DNA from: Blastocystis hominis
Lineage: Eukaryota; Sar; Bigyra; Opalinata; Blastocystidae
Length of the DNA stretch: 64,000 nt
Assembly: GCF_000151665.1 (NCBI RefSeq)
Contig: NW_013171865.1
Coordinates: 30,001-94,000, forward strand
Reading direction: 5' to 3'
The notes under the pieces are model-generated. The model searched no databases. It saw only the letters and a list, made by a program, of their open reading frames with translations, and was not told the origin of the DNA. Shown in pieces: positions 42,601 through 53,690 of this stretch (its first letter is position 1; every line of letters begins with the position of its first letter). Both the position numbers and the translations under genes were made by a program.

Positions 42601-43665
42601 CAATGCTATGCCGATTTGCTGATGGAGAAGGGGAACTACGAAGTCGCTCTCATCGAATATCAGGCGTGCAATCCTCAGCCTGTCGAGTCTATGATGACGT
42701 GTGCTCTCCACTTGGGACGGAGCGATCTCTACTTAACTTTGCTGTTTGCTAGCCAGAAGGATTCTTCGAGCCGTACCTCTGCGATTCGTCGGCTGTGCGA
42801 TGCGTTGCGCACTGGACCTTCAGATCACATCCGCCAGTGTGCACGTGTCTCGGTAGTAGTGCGGCACCTTTCTCATTGATAGTTGGAATTCTTGAACGAT
42901 GTGGAAATGGCTGTATCTTGTTATTGCACGGTGGGCGACTACTTGGCGGCCTTGGCTGTTTGCCAGCAGTATTCCCAGGAGAAACTCGAAGGAACAATCC
43001 ACTCGCAACTAGAAATACAGGTAAGAGGCCTGATTTCGGAGCTGGAGGAAAAGAAGAACAAATTGGAGCGAGTTACGGAGAGACTGAAAGTTCTGCAAAA
43101 GAAGGAAGAGGAGGAAAGAATGGAACATGCCCAGGAAAACGAGAATGAGAATGAGAATGAGGAAGGAGGGAATGACGCTTTGTCTGTTTGGTCCCAGTCT
43201 ACTGCTGCCACGGGAATTAGTGCCATTACTGGAATGACGGCTTTCTTTGAGCCAGGAAGGACGACGAATGTATTGGGAGTGTCGCCCGTAGAAGACATTG
43301 CGGCGCTGTCCCATCGCGCTGGTAATACTGCGATTCACAGTCGAAGAAGTGTCAAAGTGATGCAATTTGGAGAATCGTCATCGACACAACGAAAGGAACG
43401 TGGGAAAAAGCGACGTATTCGAGAAGGATCTCCCCAAGAAAAGGAAGCATTGGTGAAGATGGCCGATCTCCTACTGAATGATAAAGCGGACGATAGTGAA
43501 GTTGCATCTCTAACCGAGATTCTACTTATACTGCAGCATCGAGAATTAGCCAAAACACTTCAAGGTCAGTGGAAGGAGTATGTCCAATGTGTAAATCAAG
43601 CCAAGCAAGACTTGCGTATGGATCAAACCGTAGAATTGAAGTATTATTCATGGATAGAAAATTAA
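39623..43665 (+). CDS. ELP1: Elongator complex subunit 1 (ELP1/IKI3)
   Basis: Scaffold of the Elongator complex, which modifies wobble uridines in tRNA. The start MRNLVVLNEIK fits the usual MRNL start of the family and is preferred over ATG 39589, which is in another frame. The N-terminal beta-propellers show GCAWSNDQEMF, LLSGERCIAVFTRELR, SWNPDHSLIATIQN, HGEFTI and VELWTRSNYHWYWKQ. The helical arm begins near 41899 (LYDIDPDYFVQHAEEFL; LGSYDMDLALLVA; QKDPQEY). The C-terminal Ser-rich and basic segment (RKERGKKRRIREGSPQEKEAL) is the tRNA-binding region. Coding is spread over several frames by short introns, for example a 25-nt one near 39807. It ends at TAA 43663-43665, convergent with the Hsp70-like gene. 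Confidence 0.92.
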
Positions 43666-43684
43666 CAAACTATTGTATTGAATA

Positions 43685-43706
43685 ATTGTTTGATTTCACA
43701 AACAAT
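43685..43706. terminator. Palindromic 3'-end element shared by convergent genes
   Basis: ATTGTTTG, six bases, CAAACAAT: a perfect 8-bp inverted repeat. It gives TGTTTGAT on the plus strand 22 bp past the ELP1 stop, and TGTTTGTG on the minus strand 52 bp past the Hsp70-like stop. Confidence 0.6.
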
Positions 43707-43757
43707 ACAACAACAACATTATTATTATCATCCTCACTGTGCAGAAAATCGTCATCC

Positions 43758-45395
43758 TTACGTAAAACTAACTACAGAATCTTCTACAAGTACATTACCC
43801 GTTGTGTCATCTTTTACTGAATAAGACAAGATTCTTTCTTCATTAACCTTGATTGTGTACGTAACAGATACATCATGTTCAGGATCAAATGTAAATCCAG
43901 ACACCAACATTGGTGCAAGTTGGATAGCTCCTTGAGGTTTAATTCCTTGATATATAATATCCTTATAAAATGGAAGAGGACGATCATGACGAATAGTACA
44001 TTGATGTGAGGCCGAACATGGAAGGGACTGACGCTCTCTCAGCAACACACGATAATTCTTCGGATTGTCAGGTCTCCCAACACAGTGATAGATATTGTGA
44101 TGCAGACAATCTGTAAACGAAGCACCGTTTAATGCAAATCCACAAGCTCCGCGTGATACACATTCATCAGGATTTATACTACGAGATATCTTTTGACTAC
44201 CAAATTTGCCTATGAGTTTGGCTTCGATTATAGTCAAACGACTGGATCCGCCAACAAGAATTACCTTTGTAATATCATCTGTTGTTAAACCATTTCGAGT
44301 TAATATCAAGTCAATTAGATCGATACATTCCTTTACGTTGGCCTCAATGATCTCGTTTAGTTCCTCTCGAGTAAACGCAAGTGTAACATTCCATAATGTA
44401 CCACGACGATCATCATCATCATCACTATCATCACTATCATCATCATCAAACTCATCAAACTCATCAGTTTTTGATTTTTGCTTTTGCATTATGTTTTCTT
44501 TGTGCAATTTTTCAAAATAGGGGACCAAATCTATGTCAAATGAACCAAAAGACGATAACTGTTCTTTTGCTTCTCGACATATGTCAAGAAGTATTTTCTC
44601 GGCTAACTGTTTACGTGGATCATCATTAGAGAGAATGATATCATAACCAAGTCTTTCTTTAATTTTAATCCCTACCCATTCTCGAATTAGATTATCAAAT
44701 ACAGCACCGGCTATATCATTTCCGACATGATCTTTTACATCAAATTGAGATCCGTTTAATGATAACAGAGCAACATCACAGGTACCTCCTCCAATATCAA
44801 ATACCATAAAATGTCCAGAATCCGTCATATCAGTTATATTATAAGCCATACAAGCAGCAACAGGTTCAGGAAGTGTAGTTACCTTACAGTTAAAACCGGC
44901 ATTCGTTATAATATGTTTTGTGTATACAATGGGATCTTGTACATAATTCGAAGGAATAGTAACTATCACTTTCTTTACAATAACCTCTCCAGCCTCCTCA
45001 CTAAGCACCTCAATTAAGCGTTCTCGCATGCTTCTTACTAGATCAGTTAATACATCTTCTGGTAATTTGATGGATCCGTTGACTTTGAAAGCAGCAAATC
45101 CCTTAGGACCACTCACAACTTCTGACTTGCAAGAATCTATCACTTGCTGGGGAATATCCTTATTTTTTTTTGCCAAAATACGTTTCATATAGTTTACAAC
45201 ACCATCATTCCTTCTATATCGAATAACTGCACTCTGCCCTGATTCATAAGTTCCATCTGGTTTATAATATACAACAGAAGGGTAAATATTCTTTCCCCAA
45301 AAGTCTAGTGCTCTCACTTCTTTACTTTCGGTATTTGCATAGCTCACGCAGCAATTGGAGGTTCCAAGATCAATTGCGACTATATATTCTGGCAT
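43758..45395 (-). CDS. Hsp70-like protein with acidic insertion
   Basis: Intronless frame of 545 residues. The nucleotide-binding domain has IAIDLGTSNCCVSY (phosphate 1), FDIGGGTCDVALL (phosphate 2), TLPEPVAACMAYN and VILVGGSSRL (adenosine), so ATP binding is likely. An Asp-rich insertion of about 25 residues (DEFDEFDDDDSDDSDDDDD, encoded near 44410-44460) breaks the lobe II region. The substrate-binding part is short: a beta-rich segment with the DnaK-like V-L-L-x-[ER]-[RG] pattern is present, but no helical lid or EEVD tail. Canonical Hsp70 is 600-650 residues. It looks like a divergent, fast-evolving member, perhaps with an altered substrate range. Lack of introns differs from its neighbours and could reflect retroposition or transfer. 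Confidence 0.8.
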   Translation of the reverse strand: MPEYIVAIDLGTSNCCVSYANTESKEVRALDFWGKNIYPSVVYYKPDGTYESGQSAVIRYRRNDGVVNYMKRILAKKNKDIPQQVIDSCKSEVVSGPKGFAAFKVNGSIKLPEDVLTDLVRSMRERLIEVLSEEAGEVIVKKVIVTIPSNYVQDPIVYTKHIITNAGFNCKVTTLPEPVAACMAYNITDMTDSGHFMVFDIGGGTCDVALLSLNGSQFDVKDHVGNDIAGAVFDNLIREWVGIKIKERLGYDIILSNDDPRKQLAEKILLDICREAKEQLSSFGSFDIDLVPYFEKLHKENIMQKQKSKTDEFDEFDDDDSDDSDDDDDRRGTLWNVTLAFTREELNEIIEANVKECIDLIDLILTRNGLTTDDITKVILVGGSSRLTIIEAKLIGKFGSQKISRSINPDECVSRGACGFALNGASFTDCLHHNIYHCVGRPDNPKNYRVLLRERQSLPCSASHQCTIRHDRPLPFYKDIIYQGIKPQGAIQLAPMLVSGFTFDPEHDVSVTYTIKVNEERILSYSVKDDTTGNVLVEDSVVSFT

Positions 45396-46052
45396 TGAAC
45401 AAATATTTAATAAACTGATGGATTTCTAGATGTACAGAAATCTAACTCTGCTATAATTATTATGGATGATGGTGCTTATTCACAACAATAATTATAGTTA
45501 AAATAGATAAAGGCTAGGAATAGTGTGACAGTTGTATGTAAGTAAGGTTCCAATGTATTGAAAAGAATCTACTTTTTCTAATTAGGCTAATCTGGCTTTC
45601 TTATTTCTATTTTACTGTTAACCATTTCTATTATAATCGAGTAGTCAAGTCACCGGGTATTTGTATCTCTGTAAATTAAGCAATCACCTTTTTTGCACAT
45701 AGAAATCATCAATTCTGCATAGCCTAGTACTCTAAAAATTACCGCATCACTCGCAACTGGGATTCGCCTTATTACAAGAAACAATTGTGGAACTCTAGCT
45801 CCATTCCTTTATATTAATGTATATATATATATATATAATTCCATTCACTTCGATCATTTCCTTAAATCGATTAAGCCTTTAGTTTCTTATTGATGGAAGA
45901 CCCTAGCCAACCAGCTGTCCTGAATAGAAGAAGCGTTATTTCCATCGCTAGAGCAAGTTATTTCTTTCTAAAAACAAACAAAGAAAGAAACATACACATA
46001 GAAACAACCTACTCAACTTCTATCTAACGTTTATTATCAACTCGTAAACAAA
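45396..46052. other. Intergenic region with AT microsatellite and 3'-end signal
   Basis: Shared region between the start of the Hsp70-like gene and the end of the zinc-ribbon gene. It contains a (TA)n run at about 45820-45837. AACAAACA at 45973-45980 is a minus-strand TGTTTGTT, possibly for the zinc-ribbon gene. No coding frame supported. Confidence 0.5.
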
Positions 46053-48350
46053 CTAATTTCCAACTAAAGTCTCTGAAGGAGAGACGAAGCAGCAGTACTT
46101 TCGTCTTCCTGACTTTGACAAGAAGGTCGATTTCCTTTCTGGAGCTATCATTATTCCGCCACTGGAGGCCAGAAGCTAATTGTTACCTGTTCACAGCAAT
46201 ACGCTCTTTTCTCTCCATAAACAAGCGAAGAATGTCGCACAAGTCATTCTGAATGTCATAGTAAGTAGACTGCTGGAGTAGTTCTAAGAATCCCCCCAGA
46301 GAACCATACGCGCCACTCAGAACAGAGCTCCGTTTTAATGAGGGGACCATCGATTCTTGAAGAGTCATTGTAGAAGCAAGAAGCTTCTTCTTCATGCTAT
46401 CGGGCGGCTCAAGATTGACAAAGGGAGAATTCGATGCAATTGGGAGAGCCGATGGAAGCACGGGCTTCGATTCAGCCTTCTTCACCATCGAAGAAGAAAT
46501 GCGAACATTCACTTTTTGGTTCGATTTTTCGCCAGAAACAACCGCTACTTTCTTATTTGGAGGGAGACTTTCATTCTCGGGGCGCTTTCGTTTAGTTTGT
46601 CCTACATGACCCTCCACTAAACACTTAAAAATAGAGAGCATGAGAACCTGTAGGCGGTTTCAAAGTACGTGGGATTACACTGATTTTTTTAGGCAATTCC
46701 ACAGAAAAAGCTCCTGTGGGTTGACGAAATCTTGGTAGGAATGACTTTGATGTGTTGAATGGCTTCTGAAAAAGCTTGTCTACAGAGAGAGAACCATAAG
46801 ATATGTACTTTGGTTAAACGAAGCTACTAACTCCGGTGAACAAGACATTGAGCACGGTTTTTCGAGATGAATTTGAGGATGACCAGAAAATACAGAACAT
46901 GCAATAAACGACACCCACTAAATGAGAGTAGATCACAAAAACAACTTCGTCGCTGTCTTGCGAGCACCGCTCCACAAACTTCTTTATCATATCAGCGTGC
47001 TCATTGAAAAACAATTTCGAAACTATAGAAAACTGTAGTAACAAGTGAATCTATCTAATACTCACAATAAGAAGAAATACTTTGGTCTTTGTGCTCATAT
47101 AGTCATAGTTGTCTAAATAATCCGAATCTCGTTGCAGAGAGAGCTCTTTTGGAAATAAGCTAAGATTCCATTCATCTTGGATTACATCGTCAATATATTT
47201 GATAAACCGCTCATCCATCTGATGGGATTTATTGAACAAAAGCTGCAAAAATATAAAAATAACTACTCTTCAATGTGACTTGTGCTTTCTGCTTTTGATC
47301 TTTTCAACTTTTCCTTACAAATCGGACATCGATGATATCCTAAAGATAGCAAACACAAAGAAAAATCTCTACCGTGCAGATAGGACTTCTTTCTACTTAC
47401 AACATTCTGTCGCCATTCCACTCCATGTTCACACTTCCACCAGACTAGCTTTTCACTGTTTGGAGAGATAGTGTCTGGAGACAGCTCCTTATCATTCTTT
47501 GAGTAATCCCAGTCTTTGGCCATCTCAGGATACAGAGAGGCAAGACTGAGGTCCTTGAAACGACGGTGACTACAGTAGGGACATCCTAGAAAGAATTTAT
47601 TTAGAGAAAGGAGCACATACCCCAATTGTTCCGTACACGCAGATTGACAGGGGCTTCCCAAACATGACTTGGATCATCGGGACATCTCCACCACACATTT
47701 CCAGTATACGAAGGTAGGATATTCTCAGGTTTTAGATTTTTGTTCAGTTCGTAGTCCCATTGTGCAGCCAGCAAGGGATGGGTTACAGCCAAATTGTTAC
47801 TACTGCAGACCTCCATATTATTACAATACGGACATCCGCGATGACTATAAGTTCGATCATTTGGAGAAGTGAAATAGTAGTGATCACTATGATTTGGACA
47901 CTTCCACCAAACATTCTTGCTAGAGCCATATGTCACTTTATCGGGAGTGAGAGTCCCATTCCTGTCGTAGCTCCATTCCTTCGCTATCTCGGGGAATCGA
48001 CTTGCTAAAGAGTTGGTTACAGACACTTTCTTCCCCATGCAGTAGAGACAAGTAACTAGCAATCATAGCACAAATCAATTCATACATTTATGATTACGTT
48101 TGTAAGATTGGATCCTCGAATCCAATGTTGCGTCCCAAACATGATCTGGACCACGTTCACACTTCCATTTTACCACTTGTTTCGAGCCAACCCAAGGATT
48201 GTCGAACAAGTACTTTGAAGATTCATCAACGTGCTTGTATAATTCTGGATAATTCGTTTTAAAGTTATAAACTTTTGAAAAAAAGCGCAACGTTTGTATA
48301 AATGGCTTGCACACCTCCGTTACCTTTAGCAAGTTAGATGTGCAAAACAT
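46053..48350 (-). CDS. Protein with repeated treble-clef zinc-ribbon (DUF4379-like) units
   Basis: From ATG 48350. At least four repeats have the pattern LA...P-E-[IM]-A-x-[ED]-W-[DS]-Y...[PS]-[DE]-x-[IV]...V-[WK]-W-[KR]-C...W...C-P-x-C; examples SRFPEIAKEWSYDRN, NVWWKCPNHSD, RGCPYCNNME, LYPEMAKDWDYSKN, LVWWKCEHGVEW. These units bind zinc through paired cysteines and occur in multi-copy form in many protists and giant viruses. The repeats span three frames linked by introns, for example 30 nt starting just after codon AAA near 48095. The C-terminal half (46183-47248) is helical and Ser/Lys-rich without a known domain. The 3' end is uncertain: without splicing it stops at 46183; a 25-nt intron (46162-46186) extends it to TAG 46053-46055, next to a TTTGTTTA signal. 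Role unknown, nucleic-acid binding is plausible. Confidence 0.6.
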
Positions 48351-48473
48351 ACTACAAATAGAGCTGATGTAGTACTCGGTAATATATTATTCGATCAGTC
48401 TCTAATAATCTGCTATTTGGTATGGAAGGGAATGCGAGTTGTATATCTAGGAATAATAAAGAAGCAAATCAGC

Positions 48474-48546
48474 GCCTCAATAGCTCAGTCGGTAGAGCAC
48501 TCGCTTAGTAAGCGAAAGGTCAGGAGTTCGATCCTCCTTTGAGGCT
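48474..48546 (+). tRNA. tRNA-Thr (anticodon AGT)
   Basis: Acceptor GCCTCAA pairs with TTGAGGC; D-stem GCTC/GAGC; anticodon stem with loop TTAGTAA and anticodon AGT at 48507-48509; T-stem AGGAG/CTCCT with loop TTCGATC; discriminator T at 48546. No intron. A- and B-box promoters are intact (TAGCTCAGTCGG and GTTCGATCC types). The first anticodon-stem pair is a C-A mismatch. Confidence 0.95.
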
Positions 48547-48551
48547 TTTTT
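48547..48551 (+). terminator. RNA polymerase III terminator
   Basis: A run of T directly after the tRNA (with the discriminator, six T), the standard Pol III stop. Confidence 0.85.
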
Positions 48552-48667
48552 GAATTCGTTATTTTGTTCCTATCTATCTAGAGTATTTTGTATATTCTTT
48601 TTGTTAGGACCTTGCTCTACTGGTAATCTACTAAGAATAGTTTCGAAGTAATATAGTTTGTTGCGAA

Positions 48668-51600
48668 ATGGATCGTCCGTCTTCTTATGTTTATTCATCT
48701 GTTTCACAAGACCAACGCATTTCGAGGGTGATCACAGTAGGCAGTAGTTTGTTTCGTAGACTTTAGAATCCTCTCACAAACTCGTTTAATTCTGTAGAGG
48801 CGATTATCGACAATATCAATGTGTTTACAGTATCATAGGGAGAGGTGGATCATTTATAGAAACTTCCAGAGTTATATACCCTGAACTTGGTGGAGTCGAA
48901 TCTTGAGTACGAATCATGCATTAAGGACGAAGACTTGAAAACAACATACCCAGAGTGCCCATCGTTTTCTCCTAATTCAAGTGATGTTACATTGTTTAAG
49001 CTAATTGCTGATGGAATCGTAAGTTCTACCAAGAATGATGCAAACAATTCATTGAAACTGACAACAAGACAGGCTATCAGTGATGAGCACGATTTCAGCA
49101 CTGTGCTCAGTGTGGAGGAAGAACGCATGTAGGAGCTCATAACGCGAGTTGACGATAGGTGCACTATCAAGCTACAACGCCTGGAATATCAGAAGGGTCA
49201 AAACATGACGAAGGATGATATAGATACCTCCAATTTACTGAGTCCAACGCCCACGTTAACGTGTGATCAGTATGAGCTTTGGGATGAGAAGTGCATTAAT
49301 GTAGGGCTGTGTACGATCAGCTACATTTAGGATTGTCTTTCAAGCCACTTTCATAAGCTGCTGGATCCAAAGCAGTTTTCTGTTACGGAGTCCTTTTCTT
49401 GCAAATCTGCTGCCGAACCTCATGAGTTGCAGAGTGGGTCTCTCAGCAGTTCCTTGAGGCTGGTATCAGCACAGAAGGACGAACCTGTCGCTGTCACGGC
49501 TTCAGATTTCATACTACCTTTAATCGGTCGCCAGCAAGATCGAACGCACGATGTGGAAACGGTATTCAAGGAGTTTGCACCTTCTGAGAAATGCCATGCG
49601 CGCGGAACATTGAAGGCGCTTCCAGAGCAGACACAGAGCCAGATCGATCAAATATATGCTCGTATTAAGGACACCGAAAAGAAGCGTGTGCTCTACCTGT
49701 TTGATTTTTGTGTCTGATTGCATGTGTAGTCCTCATCTCTCACATGTCACGACCGCAGACACAGTGCATCTTCCGCATCGTCGTAGAGCCTCTTCGACAT
49801 CTTCAGCAGATCTATTCCCAGGCCGAACAGCTTCACTGCCTTCTCTCGAGACGCAGCTACAAGATAGTCAAGAGCTCTATGCATTACTCCTCTCTCTGAC
49901 GAAGGAAGGTGACAATGTGGATAGAGTGAAGGAGATCCAGTCGGGAGTAATGAAGACCCGTGACGAAATGGAAGATAGTCGTAAGAAACGTCAAGCAGTT
50001 AGTGGAGGAACAATATGGCACAATGCAGTAAAGCCATTTGATAGTTCCGAACTTGTTTATAATTGGGAGAGGTTTGAAGATTATTCTGTGCTGGAGCCAC
50101 CGACATTGGATCCCAAAGGAACGCTTTCAATGTCGTTAGAAGGAAACGAAGTCCATATTCCAGACAAGGAGAGTTCGTCTATGGAGAGCTCGGGGCTTTA
50201 TCTTCCCACACTCTCGAGCGATGGAAATAGCGTGGGGCTTTGGAGTTCCGCCGCATCTACAGGTACTAGTTTGCATGTTCCTAGCGAGAGCATGGGAAAC
50301 GAATCTTTCTGGGGAATCATTAATGGAGCGACCTCCAAATCGATAAACGGGGTGATTAATGAACCAGTAGCTTCGGTTCCCAGTGGAGCTGTGAATATGA
50401 TGGGTGGAGCTGTGAATATGATGGGTGGTAGTTCTAATACTATGGAAGGAGTTGCAAATACGATGGAAGGAGTTGCAAATACGATGGGTGAAGCTGTGAA
50501 TATGATGGGTGGAAGTTCTAATACTGTGGGAGGAGTTGCGAATACGATGAATGGAACTGTCAATACTTTGGGTGGAACTGCCACCATAATCGCCACTCCA
50601 ACAACTGCTACCTCAACAACTGCTGCCACTACGACTACCACATCTGTTTCGAGTGGCTCTGTGAATGGTTCTGTGAATGGAATTACCAACCCAACTCCCT
50701 CTTCGATTCCCAGCGGATCTGCGAATAGCCCCGAGAGCAATAATCAAACTGCTGCCTTCGCCCCACCCAACGCTTCAACAGAAGTGGGCAGTGCACCAAT
50801 CAGTTATGTCTCTCTAAGCAACCCTGCAGATCACTCGAATGTTCCAGAAAGCAATCCGGTGAACCCGGCGCTACCGCATCTAACGATCAGCACTACCAAT
50901 CTCTCCCCTCCTTCAAATGCTTCTGGCACTTTCTCCTGTGGCTCACCTTCCTCCTCCGTTGTGTCTGCCATGAGTCCGACCATTCGTCCTATTCTCGCTT
51001 CGCCTCGACTCAATATGCCGGGCTCTTCTCTTATCTCTCCGCCTCAAATCCGGAAGAAACCTGTCTCCAGTTCGGCCCTTATGTCTGGCCACGCCAAAAC
51101 CCTCAGTGACAATGTTTCCTCTTCACGACCCTTGCCCATCTCAGCTTCTCTTTCGTTGAACTCGCCGCAGCCCTCACAATCCGTCAATCTCTCAGTGCCT
51201 GGCTCGTCGAGCCCCACCTCAAGACAAGATTCGACCCGACTCTTTTCGGGGCAAATCCACATTCCGTTCGTTCAGAGTCAGTCTCCGAGCTTAAACCGAC
51301 CAAGCTCTGGAGACCAGTGGCCTCTATCGACTGAAACGGTGTCTGCCCGTTTGAATGAGGACATTTTACACAAGTCTTCTGCCTCGAGCGATGATTCGTT
51401 CTTCCCCGAGCGCGCTCATTCCGGCAAAGAAGTTATCGTGCCTAATAGAATCTCGATGGATGAAAACATGATGCCCGTGCTGGACTCGCCGATTTCGCAG
51501 TCGACGCAGAACAATCACCCCGTCCTCTCTGCGACCCTCTCTGCAAGCTCGACGTATTCCCGATCCAAGCGGATGTTGACACGAGCTCCTGAAGTGGCGA

Positions 51601-51802
51601 GCTCGCAACCCGAAGAGATTGTGCTTGGAATGCCAAAGGATAGTCGTTCGGATAACTCGCGCGTGAGCATTTTTGTGAATGATCTAGAGCCGAAATCAAC
51701 AAACGAAGAGAGCGATTTCATGGATGAGTTAGATCAGAACTTGCCTGCTGATTTTCAAAAGGAATTCATTAGTGAAGCAGAGTCGATGACTGGATTACAG
51801 TG
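48668..51802 (+). CDS. Large Ser/Thr-rich hypothetical protein
   Basis: Starts MDRPSSYVYSSVSQ at ATG 48668. Introns of 42, 30, 30, 30 and 31 nt (the second begins just after the VFT codons near 48828; the third hides TAG 49130-49132; the fourth hides TAG 49328-49330) give one frame of about 990 codons. The N-terminal 330 residues are mixed and may be folded; ALPEQTQSQIDQIYARIKDTEK looks helical. After that it is disordered, Ser/Pro/Asn-rich, with a Gly-Met-Asn repeat block (see 50390-50580). The open frame runs to TGA 51858-51860, but the TGTTTGTT octamer lies upstream at 51806, so the stop is probably made by poly(A) after CAG T or CAG TG near 51801-51802. Function unknown. Confidence 0.6.
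50390..50580 (+). repeat. Degenerate 24/27-bp coding repeat
   Basis: Units coding GAVNMMGG, SSNTMEG and VANTMGE recur about ten times with small changes (for example GCTGTGAATATGATGGGTGG appears three times). The array keeps the frame of the surrounding gene. Confidence 0.75.
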
Positions 51803-51805
51803 TTC

Positions 51806-51813
51806 TGTTTGTT
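51806..51813 (+). terminator. TGTTTGTT mRNA 3'-end element inside an open frame
   Basis: Exact TGTTTGTT, 3-5 bp after the codon CAG of the upstream gene. Cleavage after T or TG plus poly(A) would create TAA or TGA. The next ATG (51893) is 80 bp downstream. Confidence 0.5.
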
Positions 51814-51892
51814 GTATACATAAGCTTCGTCATGTCAACCACCTGTATAATATCCCTTGAGAAGAGGGTACTGCTTCAAGTTTACTCTGGAT

Positions 51893-51992
51893 ATGCAATC
51901 TGAAATTGTTATTAGTCTCCTGGAAAAGATCTATTCAGAACTTATTCGTCTAAAAGCAAGGGTAAAAATTATCGACGAAAAAATCGGAGTTA

Positions 51993-52024
<32 letters not shown>

Positions 52025-52475
52025 ACAACAACAAGAGTTGCACTCGTTGATAAGCCAAGCTCACACCCCAAGGAAAACGAATCCTGTGTACGTGTCATCG
52101 TCTTCTCCAATATAGATAGACGAATCCATATTGCCGACATGATGTGAAGGTAAATTGAAATCACAATTCAATATGTAGGAAGAAGAAAAGAATAGTTACT
52201 CGAATCAAACACTTACAGATATGGTTCAAGACTATTCAGAACTGCAAAGAACTTCAAGAAAATTGGTTCAGCTACTAAACACGACACGCCAAATCAGAGA
52301 TGACTTTGTTGAGTCGTTCACCCACCTGCAACAACGCTTTGAGCAACTAGAATTGACAGCTACTGTGTTTTATGAAAATGCAGAAATGAAAAAAGGACGG
52401 TCAGTAGGGTGTTACGGTGGTATATACCTCTTAGAGAACCAGTTCATACAGCCAAACACAACCAATAACAAATAG
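51893..52475 (+). CDS. Small coiled-coil hypothetical protein
   Basis: ATG 51893 opens MQSEIVISLLEKIYSELIRL, a likely helix. A Thr/Ala run follows, encoded by a CAA/CAG microsatellite (51990-52032). Two introns (30 nt after TCC-T near 52086, and a longer one ending near 52195) would join it to MVQDYSELQRTSRKLVQLL, a second helical segment ending at TAG 52473-52475. The second intron, about 52 nt, is longer than usual here, so the join is tentative. The product of about 166 residues resembles small tethering or BLOC/BORC-type helical proteins in style only. No family recognised. Confidence 0.4.
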
Positions 52476-52733
52476 AGAAAAAGAGAATGCTAAACAGACC
52501 CATACACAAAGTTGATGGTACTCCTTCTTGTTTGAGCCAAGCAAATATCATATGTGTAAAAATCCTACATCCAACTCTTAATAATATGTCTCTTTAATTC
52601 TGATCAACAGTGGAAAATATGAAATAATAATAGAATGATACTTAGTTTATAATTATCATAGGAAGACTCATCACTTTCCATGATCACAAGCAAATAGACG
52701 AAAACACAGAATCTAGGTGATAAATCTGAGATT

Positions 52734-53473
52734 ATGAGTCAGTACGGATCCGTAGAATATTGGAACGAACGATATACAAAGTAAGGTTCTTTGTTCTTGA
52801 AAACTAAGCAAACTAGAGATAGTAGTGGTTTTGAATGGTACAACCAATATTCGTCGTTTAAAGATCATATTTTGAAATATATGAAGAAGGAAGATAAGAT
52901 TCTCGTTTTGGGTTGTGGTGATTCGAGTAAGGGGTGGGTTTCTTTTATAAATAGATCTGTCGGAGGATTTGTACAGGGACGGATTTAATGATATCACGAG
53001 TAACGATTACAGTTCAGTTGTTATCAACAAGATGAAAGAAAAATGCGTAGAAAAAACCGGAATGAAATGTACTTTGTGTTCGTTTGGTATGGTTCACATC
53101 ATAGGGGATGTCATGGATGTTCATCATATGACGTATGAGGATGAATCTTTTGATGTAATTTTGGATAAGGGTACTTTGGATGCGATTATTTGTGGTGATG
53201 AATCAAGCTCGAACCCGGAGCAAGCTCTTTTGGAAGTGAATCGTGTACTAAAGAAAAATGGAGTGTATATATGCATCTCTTATGGAATGCCTGAATATCG
53301 CTTGGACTATTTCCAGTCGTCATCGCTAAAATGGAAGGTCGTTCATATATCTCTCCGTATTCTTTGTTTTGTGTTGAGTTATTCTTGTAGCCAAATCTTC
53401 CTCCTCTACACAGTCTTCCCAGACGGGTACCGAGTATTGTCATCACATTTATATCTGTCGTAAATCGGAATGA
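52734..53473 (+). CDS. EEF1AKMT4/METTL13-type SAM-dependent lysine methyltransferase
   Basis: Predicted to methylate a protein lysine, by homology on elongation factor 1A. Start MSQYGSVEYWNERY. Introns of 36, 28, 36 and 34 nt give 201 codons; the third is a multiple of three and would otherwise pass as coding (it lies in 53060-53110). Motifs: FEWYNQYSSF; motif I ILVLGCGDS binding SAM; SNDYSSV; SFDVILDKGTLDA, the signature of this subgroup; LLEVNRVLKKNGVYICISYG; and the last strand HHIYICRK. Complete and of normal length. TGA 53471-53473 is followed at once by a palindromic TGTTTGT element. Confidence 0.85.
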
Positions 53474-53475
53474 AA

Positions 53476-53490
53476 TGTTTGTCACAAACA
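53476..53490. terminator. Palindromic TGTTTGT/ACAAACA 3'-end element
   Basis: TGTTTGT-C-ACAAACA, a perfect 7-bp inverted repeat around one base, 2 bp after the methyltransferase stop. The plus-strand copy fits the gene upstream. Whether a minus-strand gene uses the other arm is unclear. Confidence 0.6.
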
Positions 53491-53690
53491 GTGAATATTA
53501 TACAGCAGGAGGTTAGGTCAGAAGGAGCTGCGAAGAGACTCAAAATGTCAACGAGCGCCCATATTGAAGAGGATAACAAAATACCATCCGACTGTATTTT
53601 ACACATATCCTTTCCAGAGCTGAAACAAATGTGGTGTTAAGTCCATCTCTTTCCTCTATTGTCCTCCTCCTCCAATTCCTCTTTTTTAGT

